Positions 45,101-52,258 of a DNA stretch of 64,000 nucleotides are shown one piece after another. The notes beneath the pieces are model-generated. The model searched no databases. It worked only from the letters and a program-made list of their open reading frames with translations, and was not told the origin of the DNA. Numbering within the stretch: the stretch's first letter is position 1; each line of letters opens with the position of its first letter. Location of the stretch: positions 15,796-79,795 of the forward strand of contig CALEGD010000065.1 in the NCBI GenBank assembly GCA_937877075.1. Reading direction: 5' to 3'. Source of the stretch: an uncultured Acholeplasmatales bacterium. GTDB lineage: Bacteria > Bacillota_I > Bacilli_A > ML615J-28 > CAG-698. Position numbers and translations under genes: made by a program.

Positions 45101-47695
45101 AATCACTAGTTTAGATAAACCAATACATCCTGAAAAAGCATTAGCACCGATAATTTTCAAACTACTATTGAAGATTACAGATTTTAGACCTGTACATCCC
45201 ATAAATGTCGAGTCACCAAGACTGCTTAAATTATCTGGTAATCTAACTGACGTTAAGGAAGAGCAACCCATAAAAGCTGAGTCGCCGATTAGAGTTATGC
45301 TATTAGGCATATTTATAGTAGTAAGAATAGCACAATTTCTAAACGCATAGGCCTTAATTTCAGTAACATTTGAAGGTATTCTATAAGAACCAGTTTTACC
45401 TGCAGGATAATGTATTAAGCTCGTTTCAGATTTATTAAATAGCACTCCGTTAATATCGGTATAGTTTTCATTTTCTTTATCTACATTGATATTTAATAAA
45501 TTAGTACAATTATAAAATGTATTCTCATCAATATTACTAACAGTATCCGGGATAGTAATTAATTCTAAACTTGAACAATTATAAAAACTTCCTGGTTTTA
45601 AGTCTCCACCTGTTATAGTGACAGTAGTTAAACTCAAAGGAAGATAATAAATTGTATATTTGTGCGAATAATATTGGCTTGCCATATAACTGCCTTCAAA
45701 GAAGGAATTGCCAAATAGATAACCAAATAAGGCATCGCTTTCGACTGCATCAATACTAGCCCCAATAAATGGTAAAGTAATTTCAGTTAAAGCTGTACAA
45801 CTAGCGAAAGTATTCTTTCCAATTGTTTGTACAGAATCAGGAATGACAATAGAGGTTAGTTTCTTACAATTCCAAAAGGCATTATCACCGATATAAACGA
45901 TACTTGATGGTAAGCTTATACTTTCAATATCGGTATTCATAAAGCCATTATGATCTATACCAATAACCGGTTTTCCACTATAAAATTCAGGAATAACTAT
46001 ATTTTTAGATTCTTCATTCCCCGCAGATACATAATATACATCATCTACAAGAATGTAATTCAAACCAAAGGTTGCTTGTTCATCACTAAACCATTTCGCA
46101 TAGAATACTTTATCGCCTTTGCTGTCTTGAGGAATAGAGAATATTGCCTGACCTTCAAAATCAATATTATCATACCAACCAGCAAAAGTATTAGTACCCT
46201 TGGTGGGATCTCTCAACTCTATTTCGTCGTCAACATTATAAGATTCAGGATTAAATTGATCATTTAGACCACCATTAAGATTATAGGTAATGGAATATTC
46301 TTTTGGTGTCCATTTTGCCTGCAAGTTTAGAGCGTGAGAAGGCATATTAAATGTATATTCCATCTCAGTTGAAAGTAAATATTCACCATCATACCAACCA
46401 AGAAAAGAATATTCGTCTTTTAAATTGCTATCAGTTGTAGTTTCAGCAATAACAGTAACTGGGGAATCAAAATCAAAACTTGCATTTGTTCCACCATTGT
46501 TGAAACTAATTTCTCCAGAGCGTTCATTGTTTTTTGTAAGAGTTACTTCATACTCATTTATTGTATATACTGCCTTGAGGTTTGCGTTTTCGGTATTATG
46601 CCAGAAAGATAAACCTCTTCCTTCCTCATCAGTATATTGAATTTCATTTTGATACCATCCTGTAAAGGTATGTCCTTCTTTCCTTGGCACAGGCAATTCA
46701 TATGCATCATTATATCTGATGGCCTTTGTTGCTTGACTTACATTTCCGCCATCAGGGTCTAAAGTAATGTTGTATTCATTTGCGATAGGACTAACCTTTA
46801 TCTTCAATCCATCCCTAGCTAGGAATTCAGAAGGTTCTTCTATAATTTGATATGAACCCGAAGCTAAATAAGCCCATTTAAAATCAGAATAGCCTAAGTT
46901 TGCTTTGTATTCAAACTCTGGAACACTTAAATAGCTATCGGTTGCATAGTGATGAGTTATGATAAACTCACCATTCTGATCATAATAAGAAACTAAGAAA
47001 GTGCTTTTTTGTTCTATCGTTAATCTAATACTTTTAGATTCTTCTGGCAGAAAAATATAATAAACTTTTCTTTGTCCAGGACTTATTTCTATTACAGTAT
47101 TAGAAACTTGATTTTTCCCATCTTTATCTTCACATAAATCCCATCTCCTAGAAGAACTGATATAGTCTGCTAAACTGATAGATTTAGTATTATATGGAAC
47201 TCTTAAATATAACTCATCCGAGAAATTTGATACATTTAAGATTTTTACCATTCCATTTGATATTGACAGATTCGAAGCGATGTAAGATTTGCTTTCTTGA
47301 GTAAAGTAATCTTTATCTTCTGAATAAAAAGGTACTTGTTCGCCACTGCCTCCATTTCCAGTTTTGTAAATCTGAGTCATTCCCATCATGCTAAAGGTAA
47401 GGACGCCATCCTTAACTGTGCCACTCATGAGTTCTTCTTCTTCGCCAAACACTTCAGAATAGAGGGTTATTTTATCTCCATTTAATTCAAATCTACCTCC
47501 CATTCCGTCATTGTCGGTCCACTTGTTTCCACTTTTAAGTTCAAACCAAGATTCTTCATTTTTGAATTCGCCATCATATTGATAATATTTTCCAGAAATG
47601 CCTCCTCCTTGACATCCCGCTATCGGAAAGATTAACAAAGTAGCGATCAGAAAGAAGAATAGTTTAATAAACTTTCTCTTAACTGATTTCTTCAC
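39185..47695 (-). CDS. Giant BspA-like leucine-rich-repeat lipoprotein
   Basis: A 2836-aa surface lipoprotein. The GTG start at 47695 is preceded by AAGGAG; the longer TTG reading would swallow that site. The signal ends in the lipobox IAGC. After a short beta-rich head come three InlB/Listeria-Bacteroides repeats (about 310-550, GYSF-GWY type). Then, from about 560 to the end, a very long array of LRR_5 (BspA/TpLRR) repeats of the form F-GCSSLTSV-IPDSVTSIG. Two larger cassettes recur inside the array (see findings). BspA-like proteins bind host or matrix proteins or other cells. The gene has its own promoter and terminator. Confidence 0.92.
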   Translation of the reverse strand: MKKSVKRKFIKLFFFLIATLLIFPIAGCQGGGISGKYYQYDGEFKNEESWFELKSGNKWTDNDGMGGRFELNGDKITLYSEVFGEEEELMSGTVKDGVLTFSMMGMTQIYKTGNGGSGEQVPFYSEDKDYFTQESKSYIASNLSISNGMVKILNVSNFSDELYLRVPYNTKSISLADYISSSRRWDLCEDKDGKNQVSNTVIEISPGQRKVYYIFLPEESKSIRLTIEQKSTFLVSYYDQNGEFIITHHYATDSYLSVPEFEYKANLGYSDFKWAYLASGSYQIIEEPSEFLARDGLKIKVSPIANEYNITLDPDGGNVSQATKAIRYNDAYELPVPRKEGHTFTGWYQNEIQYTDEEGRGLSFWHNTENANLKAVYTINEYEVTLTKNNERSGEISFNNGGTNASFDFDSPVTVIAETTTDSNLKDEYSFLGWYDGEYLLSTEMEYTFNMPSHALNLQAKWTPKEYSITYNLNGGLNDQFNPESYNVDDEIELRDPTKGTNTFAGWYDNIDFEGQAIFSIPQDSKGDKVFYAKWFSDEQATFGLNYILVDDVYYVSAGNEESKNIVIPEFYSGKPVIGIDHNGFMNTDIESISLPSSIVYIGDNAFWNCKKLTSIVIPDSVQTIGKNTFASCTALTEITLPFIGASIDAVESDALFGYLFGNSFFEGSYMASQYYSHKYTIYYLPLSLTTVTITGGDLKPGSFYNCSSLELITIPDTVSNIDENTFYNCTNLLNINVDKENENYTDINGVLFNKSETSLIHYPAGKTGSYRIPSNVTEIKAYAFRNCAILTTINMPNSITLIGDSAFMGCSSLTSVRLPDNLSSLGDSTFMGCTGLKSVIFNSSLKIIGANAFSGCIGLSKLVIPDSVTSIGSSAFSGCRGLTEMTLPFIGSGKITSQTNSLFGYIFGTTYYEGSYSAKQFYYYNPAYPQSYNATYYIPSGLDTVTITGGIVNYGAFFNCINIKTVNLMSVTEVEDYAFAFCISIEEIVFPDSITKMGNSILYNCNSIEAITVPYLYTTAANLFGSNICSKIKTMTVTGGTTIPESAFSGCNNLTTVVIPDSVTSIGRNAFRGCENLTEMTLPFVGTRINASPDLALFGNIFGNTSFTGSIAVEQYYSETGKVIFNLPSKLTKVTITGGEIKYGAFSNCRNLNSITLPEVTSIGDKAFYNCTSLTSLNMPESVTSIGRDAFNNSKLEYQVYDGNLKYLGNWLIDTVNTTITNINFKYNTIGIYDNAFANCSNITSVVIPDTVLSIGSGAFSGCTSLEEITLPFVGESISSSNNHFGFIFGATSYGTNANYVPSSLKKVTIKDGQIASNAFYGCKNLTSVNISDKVSKIGDGAFAGCSGLTEMVLPFVGAGKTTQASERLFGYIFGQTFYTGSITTDQFYASYSKMTYYIPANLRNVVITGGSINYGAFYNCSTLTSITIPTELTSIGEKAFYNCNNLVSITIPKSVVNIGDSAFASCSKLQNVNMAEDSELITIGFNAFENCTSLLSITIPDGITSLYGSTFSGCSKLVTVIISENSKLNYLGDNVFSYCTNLESISIPDGVTSISQNAFYNSNKIIYEIYDNNLKYLGNWLMGTVGKTLESATLKPETIGIYYSALANCSNLISINIPEEVMIIYDNAFSGCSKLETVSFEENNKLWYLGDFAFAYCSNLVNTNLEENSQLEKLEDSLFSNCISLVTLTIPSGVTSIGEYTFNGCTSLTSIQLPESLTSIGNNAFNNCLGLSSLIIPDSVETIGQNALSSCGNLIDLTLPFVGASLDATGPSALFGYIFGKYSYPNAINIAQYYSSDSSTSYYIPQSIKKVEITGSKLNYGAFYNCSMIEEIVINNMENIGEAAFYNCNKLMSITIPQTTTNIGRAAFDKCLDLTYVYSNNPTPPEMIEAFKNNNIGLKIYVPAKALQSYQAKYPWSNYKNIIHSQAIIDENGFAIQEGLLVQYLGDLVDITIPNAVSKIGAYAFRDSLENITIPDTVIELDNNAFRDCINLSNVEFLENSQLELIGNYAFYGCLDLESIVIPTTVTKIGQYAFNGNTNLRNVYFDPNSELSIIDDYAFSNCDGLESIIIPTNVTNIGYYAFKFSDNLRTVILKPLTPPVLEYGAFESNLSVKLYVPLESLSSYQGADNWKNYLSNIYSESIIDENGFAIQDGRLIQYHGSLNEVTIPDSVTQIGAYAFDYHLTSVTIPASITKIDDYAFKGCSNLESVVFEEDSQLQSIGNYAFNDCLELEFIALPANLTSIGSYAFAGCRKLSVLEIPSGVIALSDYLFSGCTGLTAIALSDGLNRIGSYAFNGCTSLNSINIPANVVSISSNAFSGCSGLEEMTLPFVGESKEATNASALFGYIFGTTSYSGSTEATQVYNGSSIKYYIPSGLVKVNITGNSLNYGAFSNCVMINEITIKNVTNIGSYAFSGCSNLNSIVIPNGITTISNNAFAGCSSLLSITVPSSISSIGDNAFSNCTDLATVFLNGTTPPVLGTGAFTNNGSGRRFYVPSLQLSSYKSATGWVSYSFSIFSKTIINSNGFAIQNGKLIQYTGNSTDITIPSTVSSIDHYAFNNRVIRVELLSGVTTITEYSFRNYRNIAEIVVASGNNYFSSIDGILYDKSGTKLILYPIGRTDTTYNIPDGVLTIGKYAFKDCNNLISIAMPSSLTDIEEYAFMGCSSLKSVNIPNSVNNISDYIFSGCNSLTEVNLPFLGKNRETAMLLGYLFGTEQYQGSIGARQRNHVGMIATFYLPSGLRKVTVNGGAIAYGAFYDCALLNQVILNNVTRIDAFAFSYCNNFSLRLYNTTPPTLDSYALDNTYSLTIYVPTSSLFTYKNTNVWRNYSSIIYGF

Positions 47696-47739
47696 GATTT
47701 TCTTCTCCTTTAATTTTAGAAATTGTAAAAACAACTATT

Positions 47740-47748
47740 ATTATACCA
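47740..47748 (-). promoter_or_regulatory. Extended -10 promoter of the giant LRR gene
   Basis: TATAAT on the minus strand (47740-47745) is preceded by TGG (47746-47748), an extended -10. No clear -35 hexamer is present at the standard distance. Confidence 0.5.
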
Positions 47749-47926
47749 TATCGTGTATTGGAAATTAAAGGAATATTTTAGCGAATTATGTCGAATGTTG
47801 TACTATAGTAACAAAAAAATCAGAACTGTACTCTTCCCTGATTAGTTCATAATTAACCTAGCTCCTACTTGGTTATAAAGAGACAATGTTCTATAATTTA
47901 TAATACTGAAGTTTAGTGAGGTTTTT

Positions 47927-48133
47927 ATGAAAAATTACTGCTTGTTTCGCACTTTTATCGGATTAATCCCTCTTTAATTGCCATAGGTTTTGCATTAGGT
48001 TTTTAGTTGAGGGGATTTCTGCTTATCAAACACGAGCAATTCTTTTTGGAATTGCTTCTTTTTAGATGGATGTATAGGTCTATTAATCTGTATTTATATT
48101 ATTAAAAAATCAAAAGGGTTAAGTTTTCCTTAG
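47927..48133 (+). pseudogene. Small membrane protein gene with several frame breaks
   Basis: GAGG and an ATG at 47927 open MKNYCLFRTFIGLIPL; then the reading passes through other frames as AIGFALGF, ISAYQTRAILFGIASF and LICIYIIKKSKGLSFP, ending at 48133. Joined, this resembles a two-helix membrane protein of about 65-70 aa. At least two indels separate the pieces. A hairpin at 48112-48140 overlaps its end. Confidence 0.4.
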
Positions 48134-48140
48134 CCCTTTT
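48112..48140. terminator. Hairpin terminator
   Basis: A 12-bp stem from AAAAGGGTTAAG and CTTAGCCCTTTT (one G-T pair) with a 5-nt loop. On the minus strand GATTTTTTAAT follows. It can serve the pseudogenes on both sides. Confidence 0.6.
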
Positions 48141-48195
48141 CGCATAATAAAAGTTTATTTTAATTTTTGTTCCAAACGCATACTATTCTTTCTGA

Positions 48196-48439
48196 TTAGT
48201 TTTGAAATAAAACTCCACTAATAAAGTTCAGGAAAAACAATAAATCATAATCAACCCAATCATCCAATATGCACAATAACAACAACATTAATTCAGTAAT
48301 ATGCATACCATCGATATTTACTCCTGGAACTTGTTCTTTTAATGTATTTAATGCTATCTTCAGTAATTTCACTTATATTTTTAGATTCTCTTGGCCTAGG
48401 TATAAAATACTGTTCCAATTTCTCCAACAGATTAAACAA
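48196..48439 (-). pseudogene. Frameshifted gene downstream of the HD hydrolase
   Basis: Starting near a TTG at 48439, right after the HD gene stop, the minus strand reads FNLLEKLEQYFIPRPRESKN...ITED. It then switches frame to NTLKEQVPGVNIDGMHITEL and ends VLFQN at 48196. Joined, this gives a soluble protein of about 80 aa. The switch lies near 48345. The position suggests it was once in an operon with the HD gene. Not recognised. Confidence 0.4.
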
Positions 48440-48441
48440 AT

Positions 48442-48873
48442 TTATTTATCCCCTAATAAAAATAGTGCTTTTCTATATTTCTCAATTCTTTTTTCATCTT
48501 CTTCAGTAATTTGATTAAGTCTTGTTAAATCAGAATTATGTTTTAAATCTTCAATTTTTACTCTTGTTGCTATGGTATTATTCTTCACTTTTTTTATATA
48601 TTCAAAATAAGGTATGGCTTTAGAATGAGTAAGTACTTTAATCGCTTCAGTTACTTCAATAGGAAAGCCTATGTCTATTAAATCTTGAATTGTATAATTG
48701 CTATCTTCAACAACATCATGCAATAGTGCAACACATGTCGAATATTCATCATTCATTTGTTCAGCCAAGTGGAAAGGATGGAATACATAAGGCAATCCAG
48801 ATTTATCTTTTTGTTTCTTATGTGCTTCATATGCTATGATTAAAGCTTTTTTAGTTAATTCTGTGTAGACCAC
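48442..48873 (-). CDS. HD-domain hydrolase, small alarmone hydrolase-like
   Basis: A 143-aa protein of the HD/RelA-SpoT hydrolase fold. VFHPFHLAEQM (metal-binding His near 32), ALLHDVVEDSNYT (His52-Asp53 and the following ED) and VKIEDLKHNSD are the (p)ppGpp hydrolase motifs. There is no synthetase domain. Such small proteins (Mesh1-like) degrade (p)ppGpp or related nucleotides in the cytoplasm. The GTG start has AAAGGAGATAAAA in front. The substrate is inferred from family. Confidence 0.85.
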   Translation of the reverse strand: MVYTELTKKALIIAYEAHKKQKDKSGLPYVFHPFHLAEQMNDEYSTCVALLHDVVEDSNYTIQDLIDIGFPIEVTEAIKVLTHSKAIPYFEYIKKVKNNTIATRVKIEDLKHNSDLTRLNQITEEDEKRIEKYRKALFLLGDK

Positions 48874-49014
48874 TTTTATCTCCTTTCACTTACATAACTA
48901 AACATAAATATTTTTATTCCCTTTCTTGATGGGTAAATAATACTTGATAATTCAATCCCTGTTCTTTCATTATTGTAAAAAAGTTAACATTGTTATGAGA
49001 AACTAAGTATCTTA

Positions 49015-49089
49015 TTAATTCCCTCCGTACATCAATACAATAGTGAGTGCAGCAAATATCAAAATAAATATAGCAAGTATTCTCATCAT
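49015..49089 (-). CDS. 24-aa membrane peptide, possible
   Basis: An AAGGAG site lies 12 nt before an ATG at 49089 (a second ATG follows at once), opening MMRILAIFILIFAALTIVLM and ending YGGN. It is a single hydrophobic helix, like small toxic or regulatory peptides. Spacing of the ribosome site is long for the first ATG. It lies between the HD gene and a broken membrane protein gene. Confidence 0.35.
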   Translation of the reverse strand: MMRILAIFILIFAALTIVLMYGGN

Positions 49090-49129
49090 ACAATTTGGGA
49101 TCTCCTTCTTTACTTTTTGATCTTAGAAT

Positions 49130-49644
49130 TTAATTTAAAATCTGTTTAATGTAGTAATGAAGTACAACATAAAATTGTAGAATCATCATTATGAATAATA
49201 CAAATACACTTGAACTGATATTTAATACCATTAAGAGTAAAGCAACTAATATATTGAGTATCCATATAGCAACAAAATCAATAAACCAAAACTTATTCTT
49301 TTCTGTAACTAATTTATTGGATTCACCATTTGATTTACCAATAAAAGCAAAGCATATGCTTATAGAAGTAATCCCGAAGCCAAATATAGTCAATAACAAG
49401 GTGAATGGTAAGTTAGAGATTACTAATGGTACTTCAGGATTAACTTTTATAAGCCCAACCGTGGTTGCAATTAAAACTACTAATGATGGTACAACAGAAA
49501 AGACATATCTCCATTTATGCCCTTCGATTCTTTCTATCTCAACAAGTTCAGTTTGAAAGGGTAAAAGAACTAGTAAATATATTAGCCCTGTAAAAAAGTA
49601 ATTTTCGCTGTATATCCTACAAGATATAGATAATATAAGTACAT
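49130..49644 (-). pseudogene. Multi-helix membrane protein gene with a frameshift
   Basis: An ATG at 49644, overlapping the end of the XRE-GIN gene, opens MYLYYLYLVGY, and the frame then stops. A frame shifted by one base continues YSENYFFTGLIYLLVLLPF...RIEGHKWRYVFSVVPSLVVL and runs open to KQILN at 49130. Joined, this is a ~170-aa protein with about four helices. The break is near 49615. The intact 3' part has no good start of its own. It may have been coupled to the XRE-GIN gene, so both might act together. Confidence 0.45.
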
Positions 49645-49652
49645 AATATAAT

Positions 49653-50942
49653 TTATATAGATTTTTCCCCTCGATTTAAAATTTTAATTACACCCTTTTT
49701 CTTGATTTGCTCTATAGAACTTTCAACTACTCTTCCTATTGTTACTTGACCATTAGAATCGATTACAATTGAAGCTTTTTGAACTTTAACTCCAGTTGCC
49801 TCAATATCACCGCTTCCTTTAATAATAATATCTAATTTTTTACAATATCCATTTTTCAGATTAATATTACCATTTCCAGAAATACGTAAGTTTGCTTCAC
49901 CTTCACCACTTATATTATGAAGTGTTATATCTCCAGATCCATTTATATTTGCGTTAGTTGAAACCAAATTTTTAACATCAATATCACCTGATCCATTTAT
50001 TGATGCATCCAATTTATTAACATTTTCCCACTCTATATTTCCTGAACCATTAATTAATAAATTACCTGTTTCGGTATTTTTTGCTTTTATTAAACCAGAT
50101 CCATTTATTGATGAGATGCATGATTCAAAATTATTCATCTTAATAATTCCTGATCCATTTATCATTAATTTGCCATTTTCAAAATAACTTATCTCAGATA
50201 TCAACTCTCCACTACCATTTACTTTTACTAGCGCAGTTTTACCTGTTTCACATGGTAATTCAACAACTATACTATTTTTTTGATATGATGTATTATTATA
50301 TCCCTCTTTATTATCAAATCTAATAATTAGTTTCTCTTCTTGAACTTTTATATCCAACATTTTAATAAATCGTGTTTCGCCATTTGCATGAACTCTACAT
50401 TTATTATCTTTTGATTGAATAATCTCACACTTATTTAAAAGCACTTCAATATCCAAACTATCAATATAATCAAACTCATAGTTTTTTGATTCTTTTGAAA
50501 AATCAATATTACTATCTACATCATCTAAAACCAATAACCTTATCTCCCCTTGTCCAACATTAATAACTAAGTTATTAGATAATTCCGCTGTACTACCATC
50601 TTTAAATTTTATTCCGGAACCATCGATAGAATCTACAATTTTTGAAGAATAACAAGCTTTGTTTTGATATTGATGTACTAATTCCATACTCTCATAAATC
50701 TTAGGAAATGAAATATCATTTTTTAAATTATTCTTTTTAATACCAAATAAATAATCAATCTCCACATTAAAAATAGTAGCAATCGTTGGAATTAGTGTAA
50801 TATCAGGATAACTTTGATCGTTTTCCCATTTTGATACTGCTTGTCCTGTAACTCCAAGTCGTTCAGCAAGCTCCCCTTGAGTCATATTTTTCTTAGTACG
50901 TAAGTCGTGAAGTCTTTTTCCAAATCCATCAAAACCAAACAT
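49653..50942 (-). CDS. XRE-HTH regulator fused to a GIN (DUF2807-like) beta-solenoid domain
   Basis: A 429-aa protein. Residues 1-65 are an XRE/Cro helix-turn-helix (LRTKKNMTQGELAERLGVTG, then QAVSKWENDQSYPD). Residues 110-410 are a beta-strand repeat with about seven copies of NGSG, as in GIN/DUF2807 head domains. No signal peptide or membrane helix is seen, although GIN domains are often extracytoplasmic. A perfect GGAGG site precedes the ATG. The promoter region carries two palindromes likely bound by this protein. The broken membrane-protein gene overlaps its stop. Confidence 0.85.
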   Translation of the reverse strand: MFGFDGFGKRLHDLRTKKNMTQGELAERLGVTGQAVSKWENDQSYPDITLIPTIATIFNVEIDYLFGIKKNNLKNDISFPKIYESMELVHQYQNKACYSSKIVDSIDGSGIKFKDGSTAELSNNLVINVGQGEIRLLVLDDVDSNIDFSKESKNYEFDYIDSLDIEVLLNKCEIIQSKDNKCRVHANGETRFIKMLDIKVQEEKLIIRFDNKEGYNNTSYQKNSIVVELPCETGKTALVKVNGSGELISEISYFENGKLMINGSGIIKMNNFESCISSINGSGLIKAKNTETGNLLINGSGNIEWENVNKLDASINGSGDIDVKNLVSTNANINGSGDITLHNISGEGEANLRISGNGNINLKNGYCKKLDIIIKGSGDIEATGVKVQKASIVIDSNGQVTIGRVVESSIEQIKKKGVIKILNRGEKSI

Positions 50943-50966
50943 AATTAACCTCCTATGTTTTTATTA

Positions 50967-51023
50967 ATTATATCATTACTAATGTAAAAAACAAACAACC
51001 ATTAGTTGAATTCTACTAATGGT
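50967..51023 (-). promoter_or_regulatory. Promoter and operators of the XRE-GIN gene
   Basis: TATAAT (50967-50972) with a TTTGTT-like -35 (50990-50995). Between them lies the palindrome CATTACTAATG (50974-50984). Upstream is a perfect 9-bp inverted repeat, ACCATTAGT (50998-51006) and ACTAATGGT (51015-51023), with an 8-bp spacer. The shared ACTAATG core suggests one binding protein, probably the product itself. Confidence 0.6.
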
Positions 51024-51070
51024 GTATAATTTGAGGATATATTTAGATTTAATATGTAAAATTACTGACA

Positions 51071-51090
51071 AAATGGTGCCACTGGCCGGA
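51071..51090. other. att-like direct repeat, distal copy (tRNA-Leu 3'-end fragment)
   Basis: AAATGGTGCCACTGGCCGGA is identical to 62712-62731, where it covers the 3' end and CCA of tRNA-Leu. Here it is a fragment without the rest of the tRNA, as left by integration of an element into the tRNA gene. Confidence 0.75.
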
Positions 51091-51103
51091 GTTGTTAAAA
51101 ATC

Positions 51104-51250
51104 AAAAGTGGGACAAAAACGTCAAATTCTAGGCGAAATTTAGCCTAAAAGTGGGGTTTTTAAGAAAAAAAGGCGATTGTAATTCTTATTTTCCTTTAAA
51201 TTCTTAATATTTTTGATGTTTTTACGGTCTTTCCCACCAATTTCCCACTA
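51104..51250. repeat. Boundary repeats of the island (left side)
   Basis: Contains AAAGTGGG at 51104 and again just past 51147, a hairpin-like element at 51130-51150 (GGCGAAATTTAGCC core followed by TAAAA), and TTCCCACCAATTTCCCACT at 51231-51249. The last two recur in the same orientation near the right boundary (62584-62602 and 62654-62676). They may be recombinase arm-binding sites. Confidence 0.45.
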
Positions 51251-51361
51251 AAGTCTATTAATAAGAGTTAGATTCAACAAAATATTTTCTAAGTAATATT
51301 GCATTATCTCTTCTTATGAAAATTTTTAAAAACATCTTATAAAACAAAAATAATTGAATTA

Positions 51362-51438
51362 CAGAGTATAGCTCAGTTTAGTAGAGCGCTTGATTTGGAA
51401 TCAAGAAGTCGTGGGTTCAAATCCTTCTACTCTGACCA
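51362..51438 (+). tRNA. tRNA-Pro(TGG), degenerate, probable pseudo-tRNA
   Basis: A 77-nt cloverleaf: acceptor CAGAGTA/TACTCTG with C1-G72 (a proline mark), discriminator A, encoded CCA, D-stem GCTC/GAGC, and anticodon stem CTTGA/TCAAG with loop TTTGGAA, anticodon TGG. Oddities are G18 replaced by A in the D-loop, A in place of G37 beside the anticodon, and a T-stem GTGGG/CCTTC with a T-T mismatch and a G-T pair. G37 in tRNA-Pro protects against +1 frameshifting. The changes suggest a decaying gene, or a 3' half replaced by recombination. Confidence 0.7.
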
Positions 51439-51632
51439 AATAACTATTTTATATTAATAAATTTTAAAAATGTATGTTTTTCAATGACATCTACCTCTTC
51501 TTTTGTAATTTAGTGAACAAGTATATACTTATCTTCTTGTTTATAAATTAAGTTGGAGGAGGGTTAATTTTTGTTGTATTTATTTATATTATATTAGTAT
51601 AAAATTTGAATTTATTGAAAGGAGGGCATATT

Positions 51633-51821
51633 ATGACATCAACAATAAAAGAAAACTTTACTAATAATATTATGTTTTTAGAAATATATAAAAATTACAT
51701 GCATTTCTATGACATCAATCAAGTAAAATTTTTGGGTTTTGCTATAGATGTAGTGACTAGTGAAAAAGTTTTTACTATTAGATCTATTAAATGTAATTAT
51801 AAATATTTAAGTAGAATTTAA
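51633..51821 (+). CDS. Small hypothetical protein
   Basis: A 62-aa protein (TSTIKENFTNNIMFLEIYKN...). I start at the ATG at 51633, with AAAGGAGGG upstream; a TTG nine codons earlier would lie before that site. No membrane helix and no recognised motif. The strong ribosome site and the following terminator (51890-51927) make a real gene likely. Confidence 0.5.
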   Translation: MTSTIKENFTNNIMFLEIYKNYMHFYDINQVKFLGFAIDVVTSEKVFTIRSIKCNYKYLSRI

Positions 51822-51889
51822 ATTATAATTCTTTAAGAAGAGATTTCTCTCAAAAAAATTTATTATATTCCCACTAAAATAGCATAAAT

Positions 51890-51927
51890 AACATTGTCAT
51901 ACCATTCATTATGACAATGTTTTTTTG
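51890..51927 (+). terminator. Strong terminator
   Basis: A perfect 12-bp stem AACATTGTCATA/TATGACAATGTT with an 8-nt loop, followed by TTTTTTG. It ends the 51633-51821 gene. Confidence 0.85.
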
Positions 51928-51936
51928 TAATGTAAT

Positions 51937-52054
51937 TCGTCAGGCAGTCCTCGTCTTGCCCACCCGTCCTTTTTGACTAGTCCGAGCTGACATCTGACTG
52001 ACTGGTCCTTGACCTGGACAGACAAGACGTCATTGACTTGCAGAAGCGTGTCAG
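51937..52054. repeat. GTC/GAC-rich intergenic repeat, copy A
   Basis: About 118 bp dense in GTC, GAC, TGAC and GACA words and clearly richer in G and C than the flanks, e.g. CTGACTGACTGGTCC and GGACAGACAAGACGTCATTG. No coding potential. It lies just past a terminator. It resembles copies B, C and D at 54758, 57181 and 61555. Confidence 0.5.
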
Positions 52055-52258
52055 ATTAATCTTACCTTTTTCTTCAGTTGCAACCAATTTATAACTCATT
52101 ATCATTAAATCTATCATGATAATGATATGTGTCTCTAATAGACAAGTTTAGGTTAGACTTAATCTTGTATTATTTGTTTAAAATTAGTAATGTTAGAATT
52201 TAAGAGATTTTTAAATCAATATCAAGTTCGAACATATTGTTTACAGACATGATTTTTT

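Noticed and set aside
44379..45350. Plus-strand ORFs of 90-118 codons
   Set aside because: Antisense shadows of the LRR array; repeats on one strand keep the opposite strand open.
39185..47695. CRISPR-like regular repetition
   Set aside because: The repetition is protein-level LRR and cassette repeats within one reading frame, with no constant direct repeat and no unique spacers.
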